From contig NZ_CP049244.1 of the NCBI RefSeq assembly GCF_011046245.1, positions 1 to 64,000 on the forward strand: a DNA stretch of 64,000 bases, in the 5' to 3' direction. The translations under genes were made by a program, and so were the position numbers. The stretch's first letter is position 1. Every line of letters begins with the position of its first letter. This document shows, piece by piece, positions 54,455 through 63,700 of the stretch. The notes beneath the pieces are model-generated. The model saw nothing but the letters and a program-made list of their open reading frames with translations, was not told where the DNA came from and did not search any database. The stretch comes from Allorhizobium pseudoryzae. Lineage in GTDB: Bacteria > Pseudomonadota > Alphaproteobacteria > Rhizobiales > Rhizobiaceae.

Positions 54455-56391
54455 GCATCACCCTTGCCCGGCGCGGTCTGCCGCGTGGCCTCGTCCTGAT
54501 CTCCCTGCTGGCCTTCCCGGCCCTGGCTCTTGCCGTGCTGGCCATCGTCCAGGTCAAAGAACCGGCCATACTCTTCTACGCGACCTTGCCGCGCATTGTT
54601 GCCGCGCTGGTTTCCGGCTGCCTGCTGGGCTTGGCAGGCGGCGTGTTTCAGAGAACCTTCGACAATCCGCTTGCCGAACCGTCCCTCCTCGGCATCTCCG
54701 GAGGTGCGGCACTCTGTCTCGCGGCATCCCTGGTCTTCGCCCCAGTCTTATGGTCCCACGGATATCAGATCGTGGCACTCGCCGGGGCGCTCATCGCGCT
54801 TGCGACGGCTTTCGCCGTTGCCTGGGGGCCGCACCTTTCGTCCCAGACACTGGTGCTGGCCGGTGTGATGATGAATCTCTTCTGCAACGCGGCCTATGCC
54901 GGCCTTGTTCTTTTCAATCATGATTTTCTCAGCAATCTCCTGACCTGGCAGGCCGGCTCGCTGCAGCAGAGTGGCTGGGGCCCGTCGCTTCGTCTGGCGG
55001 TGCTTGCCGCTCTCGCTCTCGGTCCGCTTCTTCTCCTGGAGCGACCGCTACGGCTGCTCTCTCTCGGGGATGGTGCGGCAGCGAGCCTCGGTCTTTCCGT
55101 GCGCACGGTGAAGCTGATCCTGCTTCTCATCGCTTCGCTGCTGGCCGCGTCCGTCACAGCAGAGTTCGGGCAGATCGGTCTCGTGGGGCTGGCCGCCCCG
55201 GCGCTTGTACGCGCGATCTGGCGCGAGGCCCAGGCGGGACTGGTCCGCTGCGGGCTGACGGGAGCCCTTCTTCTGCTTCTGACCGACCAGGTCATACGTT
55301 TGCTCTCCAGTGGGCTTGGCGATCTGCCGGTCGGGGCGGCTGCAGGCCTTCTGGCGGGACCGTTGCTCGTTTTTCTTGCGCGAAGGGCGCCGCTCAACGC
55401 GTCGAAGCCGTTCACGCTCGCCTTCGCGGCACGCGGCCATGGGACCGTTCAGCAGCTCATGATTCTGGCCATGCTTCTACTGGCTGCCTTTGCGATCGCG
55501 GCAGTCGTGGGACGCGGTCCGGAAGGATGGTCACTGGCGGGGCGGGACGATCTGGCTCTGGTCTGGCGTTGGCGTCTTCCGCCGCTTCTGGCCGCAAGCG
55601 GCGCCGGGCTCTGCCTCGCGGTGGCGGGCTTCATCTTGCAGCGCTTGCTGCGCAATCCGCTTGCCAGCCCCGATCTTCTTGGCATCAGCCACGGCGCAGG
55701 CCTCGCTCTTGCCGTCGCTTTCGTCATTCTGCCGACGCTCGGGGTTGCAACGAAACTGGCGATCACCTCTCTAGGCGCCATTGCCGCCCTGCTGGTTGTG
55801 ACACTGCTCGGTCTTCGAGCGCGCTTTGAACCCACGCGCATGCTGCTGCTCGGCGTCGGCCTCGCAAGTATGGCGAACGCCATGCTCGTGATCGCACTTG
55901 CCGGCGGCGGACAAAGAGGTGCAGCACTCCTCGGATGGTTTTCCGGCATGACCGCAGGCGTGGATTTCGCAACGTCGGTCGCTGTCTGCCTGGTGGGTTG
56001 CGCCGGTCTCCTCGCCTGCCTTTTGCTCCACCGGCAGATGGACCTGATAACGCTGGGCGATGCAGCCTCCACGGGGTTCGGTCTGCGGGTGGCCTTGGTG
56101 CGCGGGGCCGGCATTGCTCTCGCCGCGATCCTGACGGCCGCCGGTACCATGGTTGTCGGTCCACTCAGTTTCATCGGCCTGATGGTGCCCCATGCCGCCG
56201 CGATCCTGGGTTTTCGCAAGGCAGCAGCGGCAAGCCTTGCCAGCGGTCTCATCGGCGCATTGCTGATGACACTTGCGGAGTGGCTGAGCCGTAATCTCGT
56301 CTGGCCCTGGGCGCTGTCGCCGAGCCTGTTGGCCGCCCTCGTCGCCGGACCCTGGTTCCTCTGGCAACTGCGTCGTCAGCAAAGACAGTGA
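54451..56391 (+). CDS. Iron-siderophore ABC transporter permease, fused double-length (FhuB type)
   Basis: 646 residues made of two homologous FecCD permease halves (about 1-330 and 340-646), each with the LPRIVAALVSGCLLGLAGGVFQR or RLPPLLAASGAGLCLAVAGFILQ start and a GISGGAAL/GISHGAGLA motif. FhuB is the classic fused example. With FhuD- and FhuC-like neighbours it imports a hydroxamate-type or related siderophore. Confidence 0.92.
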   Translation: MSITLARRGLPRGLVLISLLAFPALALAVLAIVQVKEPAILFYATLPRIVAALVSGCLLGLAGGVFQRTFDNPLAEPSLLGISGGAALCLAASLVFAPVLWSHGYQIVALAGALIALATAFAVAWGPHLSSQTLVLAGVMMNLFCNAAYAGLVLFNHDFLSNLLTWQAGSLQQSGWGPSLRLAVLAALALGPLLLLERPLRLLSLGDGAAASLGLSVRTVKLILLLIASLLAASVTAEFGQIGLVGLAAPALVRAIWREAQAGLVRCGLTGALLLLLTDQVIRLLSSGLGDLPVGAAAGLLAGPLLVFLARRAPLNASKPFTLAFAARGHGTVQQLMILAMLLLAAFAIAAVVGRGPEGWSLAGRDDLALVWRWRLPPLLAASGAGLCLAVAGFILQRLLRNPLASPDLLGISHGAGLALAVAFVILPTLGVATKLAITSLGAIAALLVVTLLGLRARFEPTRMLLLGVGLASMANAMLVIALAGGGQRGAALLGWFSGMTAGVDFATSVAVCLVGCAGLLACLLLHRQMDLITLGDAASTGFGLRVALVRGAGIALAAILTAAGTMVVGPLSFIGLMVPHAAAILGFRKAAAASLASGLIGALLMTLAEWLSRNLVWPWALSPSLLAALVAGPWFLWQLRRQQRQ

Positions 56392-56450
56392 GCAAATAGC
56401 CCTGTCGGTGCACACCATTCTATTCCAGCGATAGCAGGAGACATATCCCC

Positions 56451-57257
56451 ATGCCGCTTCCAGCCCCGGTCCCCGCACAGATGGTGCCGAAGTTCTCCTT
56501 GCAGGGGATTTCCTTCAGCGTTGCCGGCCGAACGATCCTGCAGCCGCTGGATCTGGATCTTGCGGCGGGCAAAACGATCGGTCTCATCGGACACAACGGT
56601 TCAGGCAAATCCACTCTGGTCCGGCTTCTGGCTCGGCAGATCAGGCCCAGCACTGGACACATTCTGTTTGATGGACGCCGGCTGGAAGCTTGGTCGAACC
56701 GCGAATTCGCCAGGCACCTTGCTTACCTCCCACAACAGACGCCGGTGCCCGCGGGAACCAGCGTCCGCGAGCTCGTCAAGTTCGGACGCTATCCCTGGCA
56801 TGGTCCGCTGGGCGCTTTCGGCAGACGGGACGAGGAAAAGGTGGGGGAAGCACTCGACCTCACGCAAACGACCACGCTTGCGGAGCGTTCCGTCGAAACG
56901 CTGTCCGGGGGCGAACAGCAGCGCACCTGGATTGCCGCACTCGTCGCCCAGGATACGACATGTCTCCTGCTCGATGAACCCATTTCGGCCCTCGACATCG
57001 CACACCAGATCGCGGTGCTCGATCTCGTCCAGACACTCACCAGGGTGAGGGGGCTCTCCATCGTCATGGTTCTCCACGATATCAACATGGCGAGCCGCTA
57101 CTGCGATGAGATCATTGCGCTGCGGAACGGTCGCCTCATCGCCCGAGGATCGCCACGTGAGGTCATGACGCCCGAACACCTCAAGCGCATCTACGGCGTG
57201 GATTTCACCATCCACCAGCCAACAGATGGCGGTCGGCCGTCAGCACTCCTTCGTTGA
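56451..57257 (+). CDS. Iron-siderophore ABC transporter ATPase (FhuC/FecE type)
   Basis: 268 residues: Walker A GHNGSGKST, signature LSGGEQQRTWIAAL, Walker B CLLLDEPISALDIAHQ and the switch histidine in VLHDINMASRYCDE. Completes the importer. Its stop at 57257 lies 22 bp before the duplicated target of an ISAs1 element. Confidence 0.93.
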   Translation: MPLPAPVPAQMVPKFSLQGISFSVAGRTILQPLDLDLAAGKTIGLIGHNGSGKSTLVRLLARQIRPSTGHILFDGRRLEAWSNREFARHLAYLPQQTPVPAGTSVRELVKFGRYPWHGPLGAFGRRDEEKVGEALDLTQTTTLAERSVETLSGGEQQRTWIAALVAQDTTCLLLDEPISALDIAHQIAVLDLVQTLTRVRGLSIVMVLHDINMASRYCDEIIALRNGRLIARGSPREVMTPEHLKRIYGVDFTIHQPTDGGRPSALLR

Positions 57258-57289
57258 GCTGCTGGTTAATCGATAGACCCGTCTTGCGG

Positions 57290-58266
57290 CAGGGGAAACG
57301 CATATGGGTCTTGTTCATCGGTCTGGCGGCGGTGCTGTGTGGTGCCGAGAGTTGTCAGGATATGGCCGACTTTGGCCTGTCCAAGCACAAGCTGCTCAAG
57401 ACCGTCATGCCGCTGCCGTACGGGATTCCGAGCCATGATGTTTTCCCGAATGTTTTCAGGCACCTGGATCCGGTTGCCTTCGAGGAGGTGTTCGCCAGGT
57501 TCGCAGCCGCCTTCGCCCAGTCGATCTCCGGCGTCATCGCCATCGACGGCAAGGCGGTGCGCGGCGCCTACAAGCGCGGCGACATGGTCATCGGCCAGCA
57601 GCTTGCGCCAAACCGCAACGAGGTCAAGGGCGTGCTCGACGCGCTCGCCTGCCTGTCGCTTGAGGGCTGCATGGTCACCGCCGACGCGCTGCATTGCCGC
57701 GCCGACACGGCCAAAGCGATCCTGGCGACCGGCGCCGATTATGCGCTGGCGCTGAAGAGCAACCAGCCGGGACTGCTCAAGCAGGCCGGACATCTCATGG
57801 AGGCGGCTGACGATCCCGACCGTGCCGAAACCACGGATCCCAGGCTGCATGACCGGACCGAAACCCGCCGTGCAAGCATCGTCGAGGCGGACGGCATGGA
57901 CTTCCCCGGCATCAAGGCGGTGGCCCGGCTGGAAAGCATCAGGATCGAGCCGGATGGCCGGCAAACCAGTCATATCCGGCACTTCCTGCTCTCCAGGCAG
58001 GTCTCCGCCACAGCCTTCCTGAAGATCGCCAGGGCGCACTGGACGATCGAGAACCAACTGCATTGGGTCCTCGATGTGGCCTTCTGCGAGGATGCGGCGC
58101 GAAACCGCAAGGACCATGGGCCGCAAAACCTCTCCACACTCAGAAAACTCGCCCTCAACCTGATCCGCCAACATCCCGACAAGGCATCCATAAGGCGCAA
58201 GATCAAGAAGGCCGGATGGGACGATGACTTCCTCATCTCCATGATCGCTCATATGCGATAGCCCTG
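57290..58266 (+). mobile_element. ISAs1-family element with internal 5' deletion
   Basis: 977 bp. The left end CAGGGGAAACGCATATG and the right end read inward CAGGGCTATCGCATATG match except for four central bases. The flanks CGTCTTGCGG (57280-57289) and CATCTTGCGG (58267-58276) are a 10-bp target duplication with one mismatch. The left inverted repeat is joined almost directly to coding sequence, so roughly 100 bp or more including the start of the transposase is missing. Confidence 0.75.
57302..58261 (+). pseudogene. ISAs1-family transposase, N-terminus deleted
   Basis: Matches ISAs1 transposases from LFIGLAAVLCGAESCQDMAD onward: VIAIDGKAVRGAYKRGD (first aspartate), MVTADALHCRADTAKAI (second) and AHWTIENQLHWVLDVAFCED (glutamate). 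The first 30-40 residues including the start are lost; the frame is open to a point upstream of the IS, so a hybrid protein starting outside is possible. Confidence 0.8.
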
Positions 58267-58299
58267 CATCTTGCGGGGTGTCTAAGATGTTCCATGCCG

Positions 58300-58613
58300 G
58301 GGAAGGGTGAATGGGTGCACGCTGCCGAACTGCTCGACCGGAAACCACGCAACACGCCGCCAACGCCATCATCCCGGTGGTCAGCCTGGCAGCAGTGCAG
58401 CTCGGCTTCATGTTCGGCGGTTCTGTCGTGGTGGACACCATTTTTGCGCTGCATGGAGCCGGCTACCTCGCCTGGGAATCGATTGCCCGCAACGATCTGC
58501 TGACAATGCAGGCACTCATCCCTGATCTTCGCGATGTTTTATATCACCTTCACCCTCCTGGCCGATGTCTTGAACGCATGACTCGATCCCCGCTTGAGGA
58601 CTGCCTGACATGA
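58300..58613 (+). pseudogene. Peptide/nickel-type ABC permease (DppB) remnant
   Basis: Only the C-terminal part is left and it is frameshifted: VHAAELLDRK in one frame, then NAIIPVVSLAAVQLGFMFGG and VVVDTIFALHGAGYLAWESI in another. An extra C near 58520 shifts LIFAMFYITFTLLADVLNA out of frame, and that frame meets a TGA. DppB proteins are about 310 residues; 5' sequence is absent. It directly precedes the dppC remnant. Confidence 0.8.
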
Positions 58614-59317
58614 CCAACACGTTCCTAACTGTCAGCCCGGGACTTCCCGCGGCCTTGCCCTCTCCATCCCGTCTGCTGGCTCGCAGGGCTCTGAAACATC
58701 GCGGCTTCATGATCAGCTTCCTGATGCTGCTGATTGTCGGCCTTGTCGCGTTGTTCGCGCCGCTGCTCGCTCCTTACGACCCGAACAAGCAGGATTTGCT
58801 ATCGCGGCTTTCACCTCCTGTCGTTCTGGGCGGCGACTGGAAACATCTGCTCGGTACCGATGCCCTGGGACGGGACTACCTGTCGCGACTGATCTATGGG
58901 GCTCGTGTCTCCTTGCTGATTGGCTTTACCGCGGCTGTCATCTCCGCCGTGATTGGCACGGTGCTCGGTGTTCTCGGCGGCTATTTCGGTGGCAAAGTCG
59001 ATACGGTGGTGATGTTCATCGTTTCAGTACGGCTGGCCTTGCCGGCAACGCTGGTGGCGCTGGCTGTGGTGGCGCTGTTCGGAGGATCGTTGACTGTGGT
59101 CGTGGCTGTGCTCGGCCTGCTGCTATGGGATCGCTTCGCCATTGTGCTGCGCAGCGCCACCATGCAGGTGCGGCAGATGGACTATATCGCCGCCGCCGAA
59201 GTCCTGGATGCCGGTCTGCCGCGCATTCTCGTCAAGGATGTTCTGCCGAATGTGATGAACCAGCTGATCGTCATCATCACGCTCGAAATGGCTCATGCCA
59301 TCATTCTAAATGTTTAG
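58610..59317 (+). pseudogene. Peptide/nickel-type ABC permease (DppC), truncated by IS481
   Basis: 235 residues matching DppC: N-terminal anchor (LMLLIVGLVALFAPLLAPYD), GTDALGRDYLSRLIYGARVS, LVALAVVALFGGSLTVVVAV, and the EAA loop near AAEVLDAGLPRILVKDVLPN. The expected final 40-50 residues after LEMAHAIIL are replaced by NV and a stop, where the IS481 remnant begins. Confidence 0.85.
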
Positions 59318-59993
59318 TCCCGGCATTTGATGGATTGGATTGATCGTGAATCTTTCCGGCTCTGTTGTCCAGATTTTGCATATGAATTCGTATGGTGTGA
59401 GACCCCGAAGCGTCTTCAGTCTACGACCGAAATTGTAGGCATCGATAAAGTCGGTCAAATGCCAGGTCGTCGTAATGGAAGCGTTTGACGGTCGCCTCTT
59501 TGATGATGCGGTTCATCCGCTCGACCTGACCGTTGATCCAGGGATCACGGGGTTTGGTCAAACGATGGTCGATATCTAGATCAGCGCAAGCTATCTCGAA
59601 AGAATGGCAACGAAAGGGGACGTTGTCCTTGCGCATGGCTTTGATGTCATCAGGCGTCCAGCCATCGCCAGTTGGATCGGTGAAATGAGTGCCGTTGTCG
59701 GTCAGCACGGTGTGGATTTTGAACGGCACAGCTATAGCCAGCGCACGAAGGAAGTTCCCGGCGAGCCGTCGGGTTGCTTTCTCAACCAATTGGGCGAAGG
59801 TGAATTTGGACGTCCGATCAATGGCCACGAAGAGATAAAGCCTGCCTTCCGCCGTATGCACCTCCGCAATGTCAACATGGAAGTAGCCGATCGGATAGCT
59901 CTTGAACTTCTTCTTCGGCTCCTTATCGCCTTGGACATCCGGCAGCCGTGAAATGCCAAAATCTCTCGCGTGTTCCATAACACTGATTATCAT
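59306..59993 (-). pseudogene. IS481-family transposase, 5'-truncated and frameshifted
   Basis: Keeps the DDE core: GISRLPDVQGDKEPKKKFKS, YFHVDIAEV (first D), HTVLTDNGTHF (second D), PWINGQVERMNRIIKEATVK (E). Near 59480 the frame shifts, so that HLTDFIDAYNFGRRLKTLRG and NPIHQMPGLNI are read only in another frame. The N-terminal helix-turn-helix is missing. Confidence 0.87.
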
Positions 59994-60002
59994 GCATTTG
60001 GG
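59306..60002 (-). mobile_element. IS481-family remnant
   Basis: Lies between the cut dppC gene and the left end of ISNCY copy 2. The 3' end of its transposase runs into dppC sequence at about 59306; its 5' end is lost at 60003. Boundaries are inferred from where homologies stop. Confidence 0.65.
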
Positions 60003-61707
60003 TGTAGTGGCTATTTAGTAGTGCGACAGTTGGGCCAGTTAGAGATGCGACAGCCTCGCCTCTTGATGCACTGGTCAATGTCAACGTCGGGAGCAAGGAT
60101 GACGACTTCGAGCTTGGTCGAGACCATGAGCGGTCGGAGTCGTCATGTCCTTGTTGATCACCATGTCGCAGAAAGAATTGCATCGCCTCGAAGTCATTCA
60201 AAAGATCCGTGACAAGAGGCTTGGCGTTGTCCAGGCAGCCGAGTTGCTCGACCTCAGTCGAAGTCAGGTGCATCGGCTGCTGCGGTCTTACGACCTTGAT
60301 GGTCCAGCCGGCCTTGTGTCGAAGAAGCGATCTCGACCAAGTAATCGCCGCCACAGTGAGGAATTTCGCAATGCGGCGCTAGACCTGATCCGCGCACGCT
60401 ATCTGGATTTTGGTCCGACGCTTGCACGCGAGAAGCTGATTGAGCTGCATCGGATCTCGGTATCCAAGGAGACGCTGCGGCAATGGATGACCGAGGCCGA
60501 CATCTGGGTCTCTCGCCGGGAACGCAAGAAGCGTGTTTTTCAGCCTCGTGGCCGGCGCGACTGCTTTGGTGAGCTGGTTCAGATCGATGGATCGCATCAC
60601 TGGTGGTTCGAGAACCGCGGCCCCAAATGCGCCCTCCTCGTCTATATCGATGACGCTACAGGAAAGCTTCTACATCTAAGATTTGCTGGGTCGGAGAACA
60701 CGTTTGACTACCTGCATGCGACGAAGGCTTATCTGCAGCAATGGGGTAAGCCGCTTGCATTCTACAGCGACAAGCATGGTGTTTTCCGGTCGACCAATGC
60801 TTCGAAGACGGACAGGACGACCGGTCTGACACAATTCGGTCGCGCGCTTTATGAACTGAACATCGACATCATCTGCGCCAACACGCCTCAGGCTAAAGGC
60901 CGGGTCGAGCGAGCCAATCAGACGCTGCAGGACCGCCTGGTGAAAGAGATGCGGCTTCGGGGCATCAGCACAATCGATGTGGCCAATGCCTATGCACCTG
61001 AGTTCATTGAAGGCTTCAATAAACGTTTTGGCAAGTTGCCGCGCAATCCGAAGGACATGCATCGGCCTCTCGCTGATCATGAGAACCTGGACGGTGCTAT
61101 GTGCCGCAAGGAAGTCCGCACCCTGTCGCAGGCTTTGACGCTACGTTACGACAAAGTGCTGTTCATTCTCGATCCGACCGAGATCTCGCGGCCATTGGCC
61201 GGGCAGAAGGTCGTCGACTGTGATTACCCGGATGGCAGGCTGGAGATCATGCATCAGAGCTATTCCCTGCCCTACAGAACTTTCGACAAATTACGGTCTG
61301 TGCATCGAGCGGAGGTCGTCGACAACAAGCGGCTGGATGGCATGCTGTCGATCGTTGCTGAGATGCAGGCCGGACGCGAACTTGAGCGCAACAAGAGCGG
61401 CCCATCCCGGACGGGTCAGAAAGATCATATGTTTGGCATTCGCGACGGTAGCATTGGAAACGCTTATCAGAAGCGCGGCCGCAAGCCCGACCGTCGGACG
61501 GATTTCACGAATGATCCGGAAGTTATCGCCAAAAGGCAGAAGGCTATGGCGCGCATGGAGGCCGCAGAATGACGTTAGCCAGCCTCAAAGCTAAAGCCGA
61601 AACGGTGCGTCCCACCCGCCCCGATCTGATCTTGCAAGCGGGTCTGCCGCTCAGATCGGGCTGATCGGCAGCGCCAGTGTCGCGTTTCTAACTGGCTGGT
61701 GAGCATG
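60003..61707 (+). mobile_element. ISNCY-family insertion sequence, copy 2, right end truncated
   Basis: Same orientation as copy 1 and virtually identical from base 30 on; the first 20 bp differ at three sites (TGTAGTGGCTATTTAGTAGT). The match ends after GAGCATG at 61707, so the last 21 bp of the right terminus are missing and another left end (TGTAGGGGCC) begins at 61706. Confidence 0.85.
60145..61572 (+). CDS. ISNCY-family transposase (copy 2)
   Basis: 475 residues, identical to the copy at 22723-24150 except for D in place of G in the RKPDRR segment near the C-terminus. Catalytic D148, D209 and E255 are kept. Because the right end of this copy is truncated, the protein may act only in trans. 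Confidence 0.93.
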   Translation: MSLLITMSQKELHRLEVIQKIRDKRLGVVQAAELLDLSRSQVHRLLRSYDLDGPAGLVSKKRSRPSNRRHSEEFRNAALDLIRARYLDFGPTLAREKLIELHRISVSKETLRQWMTEADIWVSRRERKKRVFQPRGRRDCFGELVQIDGSHHWWFENRGPKCALLVYIDDATGKLLHLRFAGSENTFDYLHATKAYLQQWGKPLAFYSDKHGVFRSTNASKTDRTTGLTQFGRALYELNIDIICANTPQAKGRVERANQTLQDRLVKEMRLRGISTIDVANAYAPEFIEGFNKRFGKLPRNPKDMHRPLADHENLDGAMCRKEVRTLSQALTLRYDKVLFILDPTEISRPLAGQKVVDCDYPDGRLEIMHQSYSLPYRTFDKLRSVHRAEVVDNKRLDGMLSIVAEMQAGRELERNKSGPSRTGQKDHMFGIRDGSIGNAYQKRGRKPDRRTDFTNDPEVIAKRQKAMARMEAAE

Positions 61708-61753
61708 TAGGGGCCATTTAGTAATGCGACGTTTGGGCCAGTTAGAGATGCGG
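61706..61753. repeat. Left-end remnant of a third ISNCY-type element
   Basis: TGTAGGGGCCATTTAGTAAT followed by GCGACGTTTGGGCCAGTTAG aligns with the left ends at 22581 and 60003 with a few substitutions, then diverges at GCGGCGGCCCC. It abuts the truncated right end of copy 2. Confidence 0.75.
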
Positions 61754-61922
61754 CGGCCCCCGCCGCCGGCTCTGATGCTCGACCTGGGTCTAAATATTTT
61801 ATTCTAAAATTTTCCAATGTTAGGAATTGAAAATTCCTTAATCCTTTGCCACAGTGATCTCTGAGGGTCAGGTGCAGCGCGTTGATCGTTGCGGAGCGGG
61901 TTTGATCCTGCGGAGGGCATGG

Positions 61923-62564
61923 ATGGTTCAGCGGCAGCGGAAGTGCAGCGACAGACTGATGGTCTTCGATGTCGGTGGCGTCTTCATCGCGCTTGATGCC
62001 GAGAAGCGGCGTGTGGCGCTGGAAGCCGGTGGCCGCTGGCGTGCCGATGCCGCCCCGTGTCAGGACCTTTTGGAGATCAACCGGAAATTCCGTCTCGGTC
62101 AAATTGCCGAAGACCCGTATCTGAACGCCGTCTGTGCAATCTATGGCCTGCCGGTCGAGCCTGTGCTGGCGGCGGAAACAGCGCTTCTTGCGGGTGTCCT
62201 GGACGAGATGGTGGCCTATGTCCGGGAGCTCCGGTCCCGGTATCGGGTCGTTTGCCTGTCGAACACCCAGGCCCTGCACTGGCGCCATGTCATCGATGAG
62301 ATGCTGGGGCAGGATCTCTTCGATGCGACCTATCTCTCGCACGAAATGGGCATGGAGAAGCCATCCGATGACATCTACCTGGCCCTGCAACGCCGGGAGG
62401 ACGTCAGGCCGGAGCAGATCCTCTTCGTCGATGACACGCTGGAGAATGTGAACACCGCCCGTCGTCTCGGTTGGCATGCTATCCACCATGACGACGCAAG
62501 GCGAACGATTGCGACCATCGAACACTGGCTGGCGGGGGATGTGCCGCGCCGCGGTTTATCCTGA
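61923..62564 (+). CDS. HAD-superfamily hydrolase (YihX-like sugar phosphatase group)
   Basis: 213 residues. Motif I FDVGGVFIAL, motif II VVCLSNTQ, motif III K in MEKPSDDIY and motif IV LFVDDTLENV are all present. FDxGG in place of FDxDG is usual for the YihX/epoxide-hydrolase-like HAD-IA group. The ATG at 61923 has GGAGG six bases upstream. It is 23 bp before an ABC ATPase gene, so it may dephosphorylate a sugar linked to that transporter. Confidence 0.85.
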   Translation: MVQRQRKCSDRLMVFDVGGVFIALDAEKRRVALEAGGRWRADAAPCQDLLEINRKFRLGQIAEDPYLNAVCAIYGLPVEPVLAAETALLAGVLDEMVAYVRELRSRYRVVCLSNTQALHWRHVIDEMLGQDLFDATYLSHEMGMEKPSDDIYLALQRREDVRPEQILFVDDTLENVNTARRLGWHAIHHDDARRTIATIEHWLAGDVPRRGLS

Positions 62565-62587
62565 TTGAAAAACGGAGTCTGACGCAC

Positions 62588-63658
62588 TTGGCTCGACTGT
62601 CCCTGCGCGGAATCAAGAAACGCTTTAAAACCGTGGATGTGCTGCATGGCATAGACCTGGACGTGAACGACCGCGAACTCATCGTGTTCGTCGGGCCGTC
62701 CGGTTGCGGCAAGTCCACCCTGCTCCGCCTGATCGCCGGGCTCGACCCGATCACCGAGGGTGAGTTTCTCTTAAACGATGCGCGGATGAACGACGTGGCT
62801 CCCTCGCGGCGCGGCATTGCCATGGTCTTTCAGTCCTACGCGCTTTATCCGCACATGAATGTCTATGAGAACATGGCATTCGGCGCGCGGCTGATGGGCT
62901 TGAGCAAGCCGGAAGTCGAGGCGCGCATTGCCGAGGCGACACGCATGCTGCGGTTGGAGGCTCTCCTGGAGCGGAAGCCGCGCGAACTGTCCGGCGGCCA
63001 GAGGCAGCGTGTAGCGATCGGCCGGGCTCTGGTCCGGAAACCGCAACTTTTGTTGCTGGACGAACCGCTGTCCAATCTCGACGCAGCACTTCGTTCCGAC
63101 GTGCGGCTGGAGATCGCTCGCCTGCACCGCGAAATCGGCGGCACGACGATCTACGTGACGCATGACCAGGTCGAAGCGATGACGCTGGCAGACCGCATCG
63201 TCGTGATGAATGGCGGGCGGATCGAACAGTTCGGCTCGCCGCGCGAACTCTACGAGACCCCGGCCAATGTCTTCGTCGCCAACTTCATCGGCTCGCCGCG
63301 CATGGCGATGCTGAGCGTCGAGCGCGAGGGAAATCGGTTAATGGCGCCGGGCATTGGCGAGGTGTCGCTCACCCGCCTGCCCTCCTCGCCGGAACGCGCG
63401 CTGTTGATCGGCGTCAGACCGGATGCCATGGTCATCTCGCCGGATATGGCAGGCGAAGGTTTTGCCGCCGAGGTGGTCTACACCGAGTATCTGGGCGACA
63501 GCGCCTATGTCTATGTTCGCCTCGGCGATGGCGCGCCCGTCTCCGTGCGGTGTTCGCCCGATACGCAGTTTGCGCCGGATACGCCGGTGAAGATCGGCAT
63601 CCATCCGGACAAGATACACTATTTCAGCCCTCAGACATCACAACGGCTTGCCGTGTGA
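62588..63658 (+). CDS. Carbohydrate ABC transporter ATPase (UgpC/MalK type)
   Basis: 356 residues: Walker A GPSGCGKST, signature LSGGQRQRVAIGRALVRKP, Walker B LLLDEPLSNLD, H-loop VTHDQVEAMTLADRIVVMNGG, and a C-terminal TOBE/regulatory part (about 240-356). The start is a TTG with GGAG ten bases upstream. MalK-type ATPases often serve several CUT1 sugar importers. Confidence 0.92.
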   Translation: MARLSLRGIKKRFKTVDVLHGIDLDVNDRELIVFVGPSGCGKSTLLRLIAGLDPITEGEFLLNDARMNDVAPSRRGIAMVFQSYALYPHMNVYENMAFGARLMGLSKPEVEARIAEATRMLRLEALLERKPRELSGGQRQRVAIGRALVRKPQLLLLDEPLSNLDAALRSDVRLEIARLHREIGGTTIYVTHDQVEAMTLADRIVVMNGGRIEQFGSPRELYETPANVFVANFIGSPRMAMLSVEREGNRLMAPGIGEVSLTRLPSSPERALLIGVRPDAMVISPDMAGEGFAAEVVYTEYLGDSAYVYVRLGDGAPVSVRCSPDTQFAPDTPVKIGIHPDKIHYFSPQTSQRLAV

Positions 63659-63700
63659 TGGGAAATGCCCGTGCATGAAAAACCAAAGAGAGAGGAACAC

